Positions 8,677 to 16,754 of a stretch of DNA of 64,000 bases are shown here, one piece after another. The stretch is from an uncultured Bacilli bacterium. Its GTDB lineage: Bacteria; Bacillota_I; Bacilli_A; RF39; UBA660. Within the stretch, counting starts at the first letter, position 1. Every line of letters begins with the position of its first letter. The notes below the pieces were generated by a model, which had not been told where the DNA came from, did no database searches, and worked only from the letters and a program-made list of their open reading frames with translations. The stretch covers positions 28,046 through 92,045 of the forward strand of contig CALVKM010000003.1 of assembly GCA_944332705.1 (NCBI GenBank), given 5' to 3'. A program made the position numbers and the translations under genes.

Positions 8677-9948
8677 ATGGCCAAAAAGAAAAAAGATGAT
8701 GAAGTTAAGGTTGAAAAAGCTAATCGTCGTGAAGAAGTTGATTTAAAAGAGTTTTTGCTACTTGATAGTAAAAAGCAAGACGCTAAAATTAAAGAAACTC
8801 TAGATTTAATGTATGAAGGAAGTATTGGGGTAACTAAAAAACATATTGATAAAGTATTAAATATTGCTTTTGATGCTAAAGATAATGAAGTTTATTTGCC
8901 GGCGTCCCTTCGTGTTGAAAAGATTGGTAGTAAATTAATTTTTACATTTAAAAAAAGTAATAACGCGGCTTTATTCATTCTTTTTGCCTTATGTTTCTTA
9001 CTTATCGGGGGATTTGCTACTTATATGGGTGTTCATTATTTAGCTAGACTTGAACTTAACCAAGATTTAGATGGCGATGGTATTGCTGATTTAAATATTG
9101 ATTTAGATGATGATGGTATTTGTGATATAAATTGTGATACAGATAAAGATGGTAAACCTGATCAAAATATTGATTATCATAATAATCGTAGACCAATATT
9201 TAATATTTTAATGGAAGATGGTTCAATATTTAATCCATCTAATCAAGATACTGATGGTGATGGAGTTTGTGATATAAATTGCGATACAAATGATGATGGT
9301 TGGCCAGATTTAAATATTGATATTGATGGTGATGGTGTAGTTGATTTTGATAGAGATATTGATGGCGATGGAATAAAAGATTTAGATTTAGATCTTGATG
9401 GTGATGGAGTTTGTGATATAAACTGTGATGAAGATAAAGATAATATCTGTGATTCTAATTGTACCAATGCAAATATTAACGGTAATGGCGGGGGAACTAG
9501 TGAAGATGGTGATGGTACATCAGACTTTACTACAGCTAGCCTAATAGTTATATTTGATAGTACTGGAGAAGTTGTTGCGGAAAATGTTTATCCCGATGAT
9601 CAAGCAGGACAACCAGGAATAAATACTACAATACCAAATATTGGTTTTACAATTCAAAATACTACTAATAGAACAATATATTATAATATTAGTTGGACAG
9701 TATTTGAAAATACATTTACATCAACTAATTTCTGGTATCAAGTATCTAGTGATAATGATGGATTTAATCAAGAATGGACAACAGTTCCAACAAGTGATTA
9801 TGTATTTGCTGAAAGAATTGCAATAGCACCAAATACTACTCAAGAATATGTAGTAGAATTCACCCTACATGGTACTGGAGAAGAACAAAACGAAGATCAA
9901 GGTAAGATATTTAATGCTGAAGTAAATGTAGATTTAATTGAAGAATAG
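8677..9948 (+). CDS. Membrane protein with calcium-binding Asp repeats
   Basis: A 423-residue protein: a charged cytosolic N-terminus (about 95 residues), one membrane span (NAALFILFALCFLLIGGFATY), then an extracellular part. The extracellular part begins with many DxDxDGxxD units (DLDGDGIAD, DLDDDGICD, DTDGDGVCD...) like thrombospondin type 3 or dockerin/EF-hand loops, interspersed with paired Cys (ICDINCD). After a Gly-rich linker the last about 140 residues look like a beta-sandwich. It should bind calcium outside the cell. It ends the AAA+/DUF2357 operon; directly after its stop lies a decayed DGR target tail. Confidence 0.75.
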   Translation: MAKKKKDDEVKVEKANRREEVDLKEFLLLDSKKQDAKIKETLDLMYEGSIGVTKKHIDKVLNIAFDAKDNEVYLPASLRVEKIGSKLIFTFKKSNNAALFILFALCFLLIGGFATYMGVHYLARLELNQDLDGDGIADLNIDLDDDGICDINCDTDKDGKPDQNIDYHNNRRPIFNILMEDGSIFNPSNQDTDGDGVCDINCDTNDDGWPDLNIDIDGDGVVDFDRDIDGDGIKDLDLDLDGDGVCDINCDEDKDNICDSNCTNANINGNGGGTSEDGDGTSDFTTASLIVIFDSTGEVVAENVYPDDQAGQPGINTTIPNIGFTIQNTTNRTIYYNISWTVFENTFTSTNFWYQVSSDNDGFNQEWTTVPTSDYVFAERIAIAPNTTQEYVVEFTLHGTGEEQNEDQGKIFNAEVNVDLIEE

Positions 9949-9956
9949 TTCATCTA

Positions 9957-10043
9957 TTCTTCCGCCCTGTCTTCTATCTAAACTCTTATGTAGAATATAC
10001 CGGGGGAATTGGAACAAGTTCTGATCCATTTAGAATTAATTAA
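9957..10043 (+). pseudogene. Remnant of a DGR variable-protein C-terminus
   Basis: Out of any complete gene, this stretch reads FFRPVFYLNSYVEYTGG then IGTSSDPFRIN and a TAA stop. It matches the end of the three variable-type proteins in this window (VRPVFYLTS...RIN at 34.3 kb, ARPVFYLKS...FRIN at 49.8 kb, VRPVFYLKS... at 51.2 kb). The 5' part (CGCCCTGTCTTCTATC, 9963-9978) corresponds to the GC-rich end of the variable region. Nothing upstream matches the rest of such a gene, so this is the leftover of a deletion or recombination. Confidence 0.75.
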
Positions 10044-10077
10044 TTTAGATAGTATATAATCTAGTTTGAATAGTGTT

Positions 10078-10106
10078 AAACAGTGTAAAGTTTACACTGT
10101 TTTTTC
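10078..10106 (+). terminator. Terminator after the AAA+/DUF2357 operon
   Basis: Inverted repeat ACAGTGTAAA / TTTACACTGT followed by six T. It would end both the operon and any transcript through the variable-protein remnant. Confidence 0.75.
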
Positions 10107-10192
10107 ATTTTTGGTTTTAGTTAAATAAAAATAATGGAAAATAGTTATAAATTTGGGGGAATTTATTGTATAATTATATCAAGGTGATTGGT

Positions 10193-11272
10193 TTGAAAAT
10201 TATTATTTCAGCTGGAGGAACAGGTGGACATATTTATCCAGCTTTAGCAATTTTAAAAAAATTTCAAGAAAAAGAAAAGAATTTAGAAGTTATATATATT
10301 GGGACACATGATAGAATGGAAAAAGATATTATTCCAAAGATGGGGATTAAATATATACCAATTGAAATATATGGATTTAGTAAAACTAAGATTGTTAGAG
10401 ATTTTAAAAATATATTTTTAATTAAAAAGGCAATTAATAAATGTATGGATATAATGAAGGATTTTAAGCCTGATGTAGTAATTGGTACTGGTGGTTATGT
10501 AACTTATCCTGTGATTCGGGCTGCACATAAGCTGGGAATTAAAACATTTATTCATGAACAAAATAGTGTTGCTGGTAAATCTAATATTACACTTGCTAAG
10601 TATGTTGATTTAGTTGGGGTATCTTTTAAAAATTCAGAAGATTATTTTAAGACTGCTAAACGGGTAGTTTATACGGGTAATCCATGCGGAGAAAATGCTT
10701 TGTTAGTACCTAAAGTACCTAAAAGTACTTATGGATTTAAAGAAAGTGATAAATTAATCATTATTGTTGCGGGATCACTGGGTAGTAGTTCCCTAAATGA
10801 AAAGTTTAAGGCATTTTTGAAATTGGTTGGTAATGAAGAATATAAGATAGTATATATAACAGGTAAAAATTTATATGATGATTTTGTTAAAGATATGGTA
10901 TTTCCTAAAAATGTTAAAGTTGTACCATATATAGACAATCTTGCAGGTTTAATGAAAAATGCATATCTTGTAGTATCAAGAGCAGGGGCTAGTACGATTA
11001 GTGAAATTTTGGCTTTAAAAGTGCCTTCGATTTTAATTCCTAGTCCATATGTTGCTAATAATCATCAATATTATAATGCCTTAGATTTAGTAAATATGCA
11101 TGTTGCAGAATTAATTGAAGAAAAACAAATGGATGCTAATTTAATTCAAGTAACAATTAATGAATTAATAAATACTAAAAAATATGAAGAGTTTAAGAAA
11201 AATTTGGAACATTTGAATATTACTCCAGCTTCAACAATAATTTATGAACAAATAAAGGAATTAGTAAAATGA
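10193..11272 (+). CDS. murG: UDP-GlcNAc:undecaprenyl-PP-MurNAc-pentapeptide GlcNAc transferase MurG
   Basis: MurG adds GlcNAc to lipid I to make lipid II at the inner face of the membrane. The N-terminal glycine loop ISAGGTGGHIYPALA, the lipid-acceptor region GTGGYVTYPVIRAAH, HEQNSVAGKSN, and the UDP-GlcNAc site SRAGASTISEI are all present. Length about 359 residues, normal. TTG 10193 is chosen: AAGGTGAT lies just upstream and the protein then starts at the conserved strand before GGTGGH; an upstream ATG (10166) would add nine poorly conserved residues. Overlaps murB by four bases. Confidence 0.96.
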   Translation: MKIIISAGGTGGHIYPALAILKKFQEKEKNLEVIYIGTHDRMEKDIIPKMGIKYIPIEIYGFSKTKIVRDFKNIFLIKKAINKCMDIMKDFKPDVVIGTGGYVTYPVIRAAHKLGIKTFIHEQNSVAGKSNITLAKYVDLVGVSFKNSEDYFKTAKRVVYTGNPCGENALLVPKVPKSTYGFKESDKLIIIVAGSLGSSSLNEKFKAFLKLVGNEEYKIVYITGKNLYDDFVKDMVFPKNVKVVPYIDNLAGLMKNAYLVVSRAGASTISEILALKVPSILIPSPYVANNHQYYNALDLVNMHVAELIEEKQMDANLIQVTINELINTKKYEEFKKNLEHLNITPASTIIYEQIKELVK

Positions 11273-12177
11273 AAGAATATGGAGAAGTAAAAGAGTTTGT
11301 TGATTTAAAAAAATATAATACTTATGGTATTGGAGGTATCTCTAAGTATTTAGTTATGCCTGAAGATATTGATGAACTTTCTAGTTTAATTAAGTATTTA
11401 AATAAAGAGGGTATACCTTGGTATGTTTTAGGTGGAGGTTCTAATGTGATTTTGCCTGATGAAGACTTTGATGGGGCCATAATTAAACTTGATAAATTAA
11501 ATAGAGTAGTAATAGATAATGATATTATAACAGCTGATGCGGGAATATCTTTAGGGATGTTTGTAAATACTTTACTTGACCGGGGATTTGTTGGTTATGC
11601 CTCATTAATGGGAATACCAGGTACTCTCGGGGGAGCAATTGTTGGTAATGCTGGAGCATATAATGTAAGTATATTTGATTATTTAATAAGTGTTAGTATT
11701 ATAGATGCTGATGGTAATAAAAAAATATTAAATAAAGAAGATATCAAGTATGATTATCGTTATACGGAATTTAAGGGGAAAAATAGTATTGTGGTAACTG
11801 CTAGTTTTAAAGGAATTTATGGCGATGTTGCTCTTGTGCGGGAACAAATACAGCTAAATTTGGAAAAAAGACGCAATACTCAACCTTTAGAATATAAAAA
11901 TGCCGGATCAGTGTTTAAAAATCCACCAGAGTATTCAGCAGGATATTTAATTGAGCATGCTGGATTGAAAGGACTAATTGTTGGAGGAGCTCAAGTATCT
12001 AATAAACACGCCAATTTCATAATTAATTATGATAATGCTAAAAGTCGTGATATAATAAAGTTGATTGAAATTATTAAAAGCACTGTGAAAGATAAATTCA
12101 ATATAGAATTAAACCTAGAACAAGTTGTAGTTAAATGGGAGAAAGTATATGACGAAAGTAAAAAGGAGATTAAATAA
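11269..12177 (+). CDS. murB: UDP-N-acetylenolpyruvoylglucosamine reductase MurB
   Basis: MurB reduces UDP-GlcNAc-enolpyruvate to UDP-MurNAc with FAD and NADPH. Visible are the FAD-binding motifs YVLGGGSNVILPD and GIPGTLGGAIVGNAGAYN, the catalytic-Ser segment NAGSVFKNP, and the C-terminal HAGLKGLIVGGAQVSNKHANFI. Length 302 residues, the short Firmicute type. ATG overlaps the murG stop; the 3' end overlaps divIB by 29 bases, indicating a tight murG-murB-divIB operon. Confidence 0.96.
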   Translation: MKEYGEVKEFVDLKKYNTYGIGGISKYLVMPEDIDELSSLIKYLNKEGIPWYVLGGGSNVILPDEDFDGAIIKLDKLNRVVIDNDIITADAGISLGMFVNTLLDRGFVGYASLMGIPGTLGGAIVGNAGAYNVSIFDYLISVSIIDADGNKKILNKEDIKYDYRYTEFKGKNSIVVTASFKGIYGDVALVREQIQLNLEKRRNTQPLEYKNAGSVFKNPPEYSAGYLIEHAGLKGLIVGGAQVSNKHANFIINYDNAKSRDIIKLIEIIKSTVKDKFNIELNLEQVVVKWEKVYDESKKEIK

Positions 12178-12889
12178 AAAAGCGTTAGTAGTTATTATAT
12201 TAATATTATATTTAATTATAATGATTTTTTATTATTGTTTAAATATGCCCGTTAAAAACATAGTTATAAGTGGGAATAATTTAGTTAAGGATAGTGAAAT
12301 AATAACCCAAGCGGGTTTAAGTAATTATCCTAAAGTTTTTAAAATTAGTACTAGTAATATAAAGAATAAGTTAGAAAATATGGATTTAATAGATAGTGTA
12401 AGTGTGCATAAAAATTTTCTTGGTACAGTTACTATTGAAATTAATGAAGCTAAAATATTATTTTTAAATCAAACTAATAATTTAGTAGTATTATCAAATG
12501 GTGAAGAAGTAGAAAATAAAAATTATTTAGGTATACCTATACTTATTAATTATGTTCCTAGTGATATATATAATAATCTAATTGAAAAAATGAGTGCAAT
12601 AGATATAGATATAATTCAATTAATTAGTGAAATAGAGTATAATCCAGATATCAAAGATGATGTAGTTATAAATGATTCCAGATTTATCTTAAAAATGAAT
12701 GATGGTAATACTGTTTATATTGATAATGTTAATTTTGCTAATCTAAATATGTATAAAACTATTTATTCGAATTTAGATGAATCTGGGGTAATTCATTTAG
12801 ATAGTGTATATGGAGGATCTGATACTATTATATTTACATCATATGCTAAATTGAACGAAGAGAGTGATGAAGATGAATTATCAGAATAA
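12149..12889 (+). CDS. divIB: Cell division protein DivIB/FtsQ
   Basis: A 246-residue bitopic protein with a basic start, one membrane span (about residues 12-33) and an extracellular POTRA domain beginning VKNIVISGNNLVKDSEI, followed by the beta domain. DivIB/FtsQ bridges FtsL and DivIC at the septum. The place after murB is the usual one for this gene. The protein ends in an acidic tail. The ATG lies inside murB, so translation is coupled. Confidence 0.9.
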   Translation: MTKVKRRLNKKALVVIILILYLIIMIFYYCLNMPVKNIVISGNNLVKDSEIITQAGLSNYPKVFKISTSNIKNKLENMDLIDSVSVHKNFLGTVTIEINEAKILFLNQTNNLVVLSNGEEVENKNYLGIPILINYVPSDIYNNLIEKMSAIDIDIIQLISEIEYNPDIKDDVVINDSRFILKMNDGNTVYIDNVNFANLNMYKTIYSNLDESGVIHLDSVYGGSDTIIFTSYAKLNEESDEDELSE

Positions 12890-13469
12890 ATTATTAGAAT
12901 TAATCAATTCTTTAGATTATAGACCAAAACTATTTTTACATAGTTGCTGTGGACCTTGTTCAACAACAGTTATTACAATGTTAAAAGAATATTTTGATAT
13001 AACGGTTTTTTATTATAATCCTAATATAGAACCAAGAGAAGAATATGAAAAAAGAAAAAGTGAACAAATTAGATTAATAAAAGAATTAGATAGTGAATTT
13101 GTTAAGTTTTTAGATTGTGATTATGCTAATGAAGAATTTAGAAGTGTAGCTAAAGGATTAGAAGAGGAAAAAGAAGGTGGAGCTAGGTGTAGTGTGTGTT
13201 TTAAGTTAAGACTAGAAAAAACGGCATTAAAAGCTAAGAAATTGGGTTTTGAATATTTTGGTACTACTCTAACAGTTAGTCCTTATAAAAATAGTAAAGT
13301 AATTAATGCAATTGGGGCTATGCTAGAAGATAATTTTGGTGTAAAATATTTATATAGTGATTTTAAAAAAAATGATGGATATAAAAAAAGTATTGAATTA
13401 AGTAAAAAATATGATTTGTATCGTCAGAATTATTGTGGATGTTTATATGGGAGAGATAATCATGTATGA
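12867..13469 (+). CDS. queH: Epoxyqueuosine reductase QueH
   Basis: QueH (DUF208) carries out the last step of queuosine synthesis, epoxyqueuosine to queuosine in tRNA, and replaces QueG. The diagnostic cysteines are all visible: HSCCGPCSTT near the N-terminus, ARCSVCFKLRL in the middle and NYCGCLYGRD at the end, which bind an iron-sulfur cluster and a metal. GTTLTVSPYK is another family motif. Length about 200 residues. ATG 12867 or 12873 are both possible starts. No other queuosine biosynthesis gene is in the window, so the cell may salvage a precursor. Confidence 0.93.
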   Translation: MKMNYQNKLLELINSLDYRPKLFLHSCCGPCSTTVITMLKEYFDITVFYYNPNIEPREEYEKRKSEQIRLIKELDSEFVKFLDCDYANEEFRSVAKGLEEEKEGGARCSVCFKLRLEKTALKAKKLGFEYFGTTLTVSPYKNSKVINAIGAMLEDNFGVKYLYSDFKKNDGYKKSIELSKKYDLYRQNYCGCLYGRDNHV

Positions 13470-13938
13470 AGCTGTAGAATATGTTGGAATAATTTTATGG
13501 GTAATATATTTAATATTATTAATGAATAGAGAAATTAAAAGAAAAAATAAATATAATAAAGAATATAATCTTAAAATGATTATTAATGAACCTTTTCATT
13601 TAATTAGAATAGATAGTGTGTTCTTTTTAATTGTTTATATATTTTATAGTAATTTATCGGATGTAAGAGCATTACCATATTTATATGTCATAATAATGAT
13701 TACTAATATTGTTTATGTTTTATATGATATTGCTGATAATTATAAAGATAATAAAATTAGTTTTAAAAAAGAATTAATTAATTATTTTGGGGTAATAATA
13801 ATATTATTAATAGCTTTAATTTATATGCTAATAAATAAAAATGTTGATGGCTTATGTTTATTAACTTTAATATTAAATTTATTAATACCAATATATATTT
13901 GGGTTGTAAATATGATTAAAAATAATGGAAATACTTGA
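13462..13938 (+). CDS. Small polytopic membrane protein
   Basis: About 158 residues with four to five hydrophobic spans (for example VGIILWVIYLILLM and LYVIIMITNIVYVLY) separated by short charged loops. I recognise no family. ATG 13462 is chosen because GGGAGAG lies seven bases upstream; it overlaps the queH stop by eight bases. A longer frame opening at 13411 would lie inside queH and is unlikely. Confidence 0.7.
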   Translation: MYEAVEYVGIILWVIYLILLMNREIKRKNKYNKEYNLKMIINEPFHLIRIDSVFFLIVYIFYSNLSDVRALPYLYVIIMITNIVYVLYDIADNYKDNKISFKKELINYFGVIIILLIALIYMLINKNVDGLCLLTLILNLLIPIYIWVVNMIKNNGNT

Positions 13939-13992
13939 TTTTTTTAGGCTTATTTGATATGCTTAAAATGTAGTAATAATGGTGGTGGCGAT

Positions 13993-14631
13993 ATGAGCAA
14001 AAAAACGAAAAGAATATTATTAGGGATATACATTGTAGCATTATTTTCAATAGTATCTAGTGCTACTTTAGCATATTTTACTTATGTAGAAGTTTCTAAC
14101 GTGTCTCCAAGTATTAAAAGTACAACAGCAACTATAATGGATTGGCTAATATTTGATATTGGTAAACCTATTTATATTTATGCCGATAATGAAAATTTTG
14201 GGGAAGGTATGAGTAGTTTAAGTGATGAAACTATAGCATCAGCAAATCTTAGAGTTGTAAATAATGAAGGAAGAAATAAAACTTATTATTATAATGTGTT
14301 ATTAAATATAAAAAATAATGAGTTTAGTTATTCAACTAATAGTAATATAGCAGAATTATTGATTAAAATATATAATCCTGATGGTGAAGAAGTAAAAGAA
14401 ATAGAAGGACTTAATTATACAACAAGTGATGGTTATAGTGGCTTTGATATAACTACAGCTAGTGGAGAATATTATATTGCTCAGAATTATGAAATAACTA
14501 CTAACGATGAAATAGAACAAAATTGGCAAGTAGAAGTTATATTTGTCAATTTAGATACATCGCAAGATATAAATGCGGGAGTTGAATTTGATGCAGCTTT
14601 AGAAATGAAAAGTGTTTATACGATTAGTTGA
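13993..14631 (+). CDS. Exported surface protein related to the N-terminal part of the DGR target VP2
   Basis: A 212-residue protein with a signal anchor (ILLGIYIVALFSIVSSATLAY) and a beta-rich extracellular part, broadly like CalY/TasA-type surface proteins. The segment GLNYTTSDGYSGFDITTASG...YEITTNDEIEQNW aligns well with GLTYGTYNGVAGFDITTITG...YAITSNSSENATIQDW of the variable protein at 48.3 kb. So the same surface domain occurs here alone and there fused to a variable lectin-like domain. ATG 13993 has the SD-like GGTGGTGGCG upstream; earlier starts would precede the signal sequence. Function unknown. Confidence 0.7.
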   Translation: MSKKTKRILLGIYIVALFSIVSSATLAYFTYVEVSNVSPSIKSTTATIMDWLIFDIGKPIYIYADNENFGEGMSSLSDETIASANLRVVNNEGRNKTYYYNVLLNIKNNEFSYSTNSNIAELLIKIYNPDGEEVKEIEGLNYTTSDGYSGFDITTASGEYYIAQNYEITTNDEIEQNWQVEVIFVNLDTSQDINAGVEFDAALEMKSVYTIS

Positions 14632-14639
14632 GGTATAAT

Positions 14640-14999
14640 ATGAATAAGTATCAAGAATATTTAAATGATGAATATCGTAAGAATTTTGAGGATGCCAATC
14701 TTTTGACGGATGAAGAAGTAGCGTTGATGAATCCTAAAGAAGCGTTAGATGAAGATGGATATTGGTATCAACATAATATGAGTAGAGTAGTAGATGCCAA
14801 GAGAAAAGTTGATTTATTAGTTCAATATATTTGGTATCATAAACAATTATTAAATAATCCTGAGTTAACATATGGCGAAAGAGAAAAGATGAATTCTAAA
14901 ATAGGTTATTTAGTTCAAGAATTAAATAAGGCTAAAAGAGAACTTAATAATGCTAGATACCAAAGTGATGAATTAAACACTTTGTTTAATCGTAGGTAA
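14640..14999 (+). CDS. Small charged protein of unknown function
   Basis: About 119 residues, soluble, rich in Glu, Asn and Tyr, with a helical C-terminal half (MNSKIGYLVQELNKAKRELNNA) likely to be coiled coil. No family recognised. ATG 14640 follows the GAGGT at 14630-14634. One base separates its stop from the Xer recombinase gene, so the two are co-transcribed. Confidence 0.65.
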   Translation: MNKYQEYLNDEYRKNFEDANLLTDEEVALMNPKEALDEDGYWYQHNMSRVVDAKRKVDLLVQYIWYHKQLLNNPELTYGEREKMNSKIGYLVQELNKAKRELNNARYQSDELNTLFNRR

Positions 15000-15000
15000 T

Positions 15001-15855
15001 ATGGAAGATTTAAGGAAATTTTTAGAATATTTGACTAAAGAATTGAATTATTCAGAGAATACAGAAATTAGTTATAGGGAAGATATAACTAATTTCTTAA
15101 ACTATTTAGAGAAAAAGCAGTTAAATTATAAAAAAATAGATGGAGAAATAATTCGGGATTATTTAAAATATTTAGATGAAGCTAAATTAAAAAATAGTAC
15201 TATAGCTAGAAGGATTAGTGCCCTTCGTACTTTTTATAATTATTTGCTAGATAAAAATATTGTTGATACTAATCTTTTTAATAGTATTAGAAATCCTAAA
15301 TTAGAAAAAAAATTGCCTAATTATTTAAGTTATGAAGAATTAGCTAAAATTTTAGATAATATTGATATTTCTACTAAAGTTGGTCTAAGAAATAGATTGT
15401 TAGTTGAAATGTTTTATGCAACTGGATGTCGGGTTAGTGAAATGATTAACATTAAAGTAAGAGATATTAATAAATCTAATAATTCGATTAGAATTATGGG
15501 TAAAGGTAAAAAGATGCGTATTGTATATTTTGGGGAATATGCCAGAGATTACTTAGATAGATATTTACCACTAATTGCTACGGATTATTTATTTACTCAG
15601 GAATCTGGGGATAAATTAAGTATTCATGATGTCGAATATATTATTAGTGATTTAGTTAAGAATTTGGCTTTAAAAACGCATGTAACACCTCATACACTAA
15701 GGCATACTTTTGCAACGCATTTACTTAATAATGGTGCAGATATTAAAACTGTCCAAGAATTACTGGGACACTCTAGCTTAAATACCACAGGTATTTATAC
15801 ACATGTTTCAAATGAACGTATAAAGGAAGTTTATAGGAAGACTTTTAATAGATAA
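15001..15855 (+). CDS. Tyrosine recombinase of the XerC/XerD type
   Basis: A 284-residue site-specific recombinase with an N-terminal SAM-like core-binding domain (LRKFLEYLTKELNYSENT) and a C-terminal catalytic domain. The catalytic set is visible: Arg in ATGCRVSE, Lys in GKGKKMRI, HTLRH, GH in ELLGHSS and the nucleophile Tyr in GIYTHVS. Length and the full catalytic set fit a housekeeping Xer for chromosome dimer resolution at dif. Whether it is XerC or XerD cannot be told from the sequence. It does not sit next to the DGR or the T7SS, so it is not an obvious element integrase. Confidence 0.9.
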   Translation: MEDLRKFLEYLTKELNYSENTEISYREDITNFLNYLEKKQLNYKKIDGEIIRDYLKYLDEAKLKNSTIARRISALRTFYNYLLDKNIVDTNLFNSIRNPKLEKKLPNYLSYEELAKILDNIDISTKVGLRNRLLVEMFYATGCRVSEMINIKVRDINKSNNSIRIMGKGKKMRIVYFGEYARDYLDRYLPLIATDYLFTQESGDKLSIHDVEYIISDLVKNLALKTHVTPHTLRHTFATHLLNNGADIKTVQELLGHSSLNTTGIYTHVSNERIKEVYRKTFNR

Positions 15856-15869
15856 TAGAAAGGATTACA

Positions 15870-16754
15870 ATGAAAAAATTATTAGAATGTATTAATTTAT
15901 GTAAGAGTTTTGGAAAAAAACAAATACTTAAAAATGTTTCTTTTTCCATAAATGAAGGGGATATACTAGCTTTTATTGGACCTAATGGTAGTGGTAAGAC
16001 TACTACCATTAAATTGATACTAGGATTACAAAAAATTGATTCTGGAGAAGTTTTAATTAATGGTAAAGATATTACTCAAGATTTTGAAGATGCGATAAGA
16101 AAAGTCGGAGCAATTGTGGAAAATCCTGATTCTTATATGTATCTAACAGGATGGCAAAATTTAAGATTAATTGCTGATTACTATGGAAATATTAGTGATG
16201 AAGATATTAATGAGTTAGTTAAATATGTGGGGCTTGAATCAAGAATTAATGATAAAGTAAATAAATATAGTTTAGGAATGCGTCAAAGGTTAGGTATTGC
16301 TCGTGCCTTACTTAATAAACCAAATATTTTAATATTAGATGAACCAACTAATGGCTTGGATCCTGAAGGTATAAAAGATTTAAGAGTACTTTTAAAGCGT
16401 CTTGCTAGTGATGGAATGGGTATTTTAATTTCAAGTCATAATCTAGCAGAATTAGAAAGTTTTTGTAATAAAGTTTGTATAATTGATAATGGAAAAATTA
16501 TTGAATCTAGTGAGGTTACTACTTTAAAGAATAATGAAAATATTGTAGTGTTTAAAGTTAGTGATACAACGAATGTTGCTATTAAAGATATATTTGATGT
16601 AAATAAAACTTCATTTAAAGTAAGTGCTAGTAAAGAAGATATAGCTAAAATAATTAAAAAATTAGTTAAAGATGGCATTGATATTTATGAAGTAAAAAAT
16701 GAAGAATTAACTTTAGAAGAAGCATTTTTAAAGAAAACTAAAGGGGGTAAATAA
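15870..16754 (+). CDS. ABC transporter ATP-binding protein (BcrA/LanF-like)
   Basis: A 294-residue ATPase with Walker A GPNGSGKTTT, the Q-loop region, signature YSLGMRQRLG, Walker B ILILDEPTNGLDP and the H-loop ISSHNL. The C-terminal extension (about 80 residues) is typical of the bacitracin/lantibiotic-immunity exporter group. It overlaps by one base the permease gene that follows, its membrane partner. The substrate cannot be deduced; peptides or antibiotics are usual for this group. Confidence 0.9.
   Translation: MKKLLECINLCKSFGKKQILKNVSFSINEGDILAFIGPNGSGKTTTIKLILGLQKIDSGEVLINGKDITQDFEDAIRKVGAIVENPDSYMYLTGWQNLRLIADYYGNISDEDINELVKYVGLESRINDKVNKYSLGMRQRLGIARALLNKPNILILDEPTNGLDPEGIKDLRVLLKRLASDGMGILISSHNLAELESFCNKVCIIDNGKIIESSEVTTLKNNENIVVFKVSDTTNVAIKDIFDVNKTSFKVSASKEDIAKIIKKLVKDGIDIYEVKNEELTLEEAFLKKTKGGK

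Noticed and set aside
15001..15855. Xer recombinase as integrase of a mobile island
   Set aside because: No attachment repeats or cargo borders were found near it and it has the size and motifs of a housekeeping Xer.
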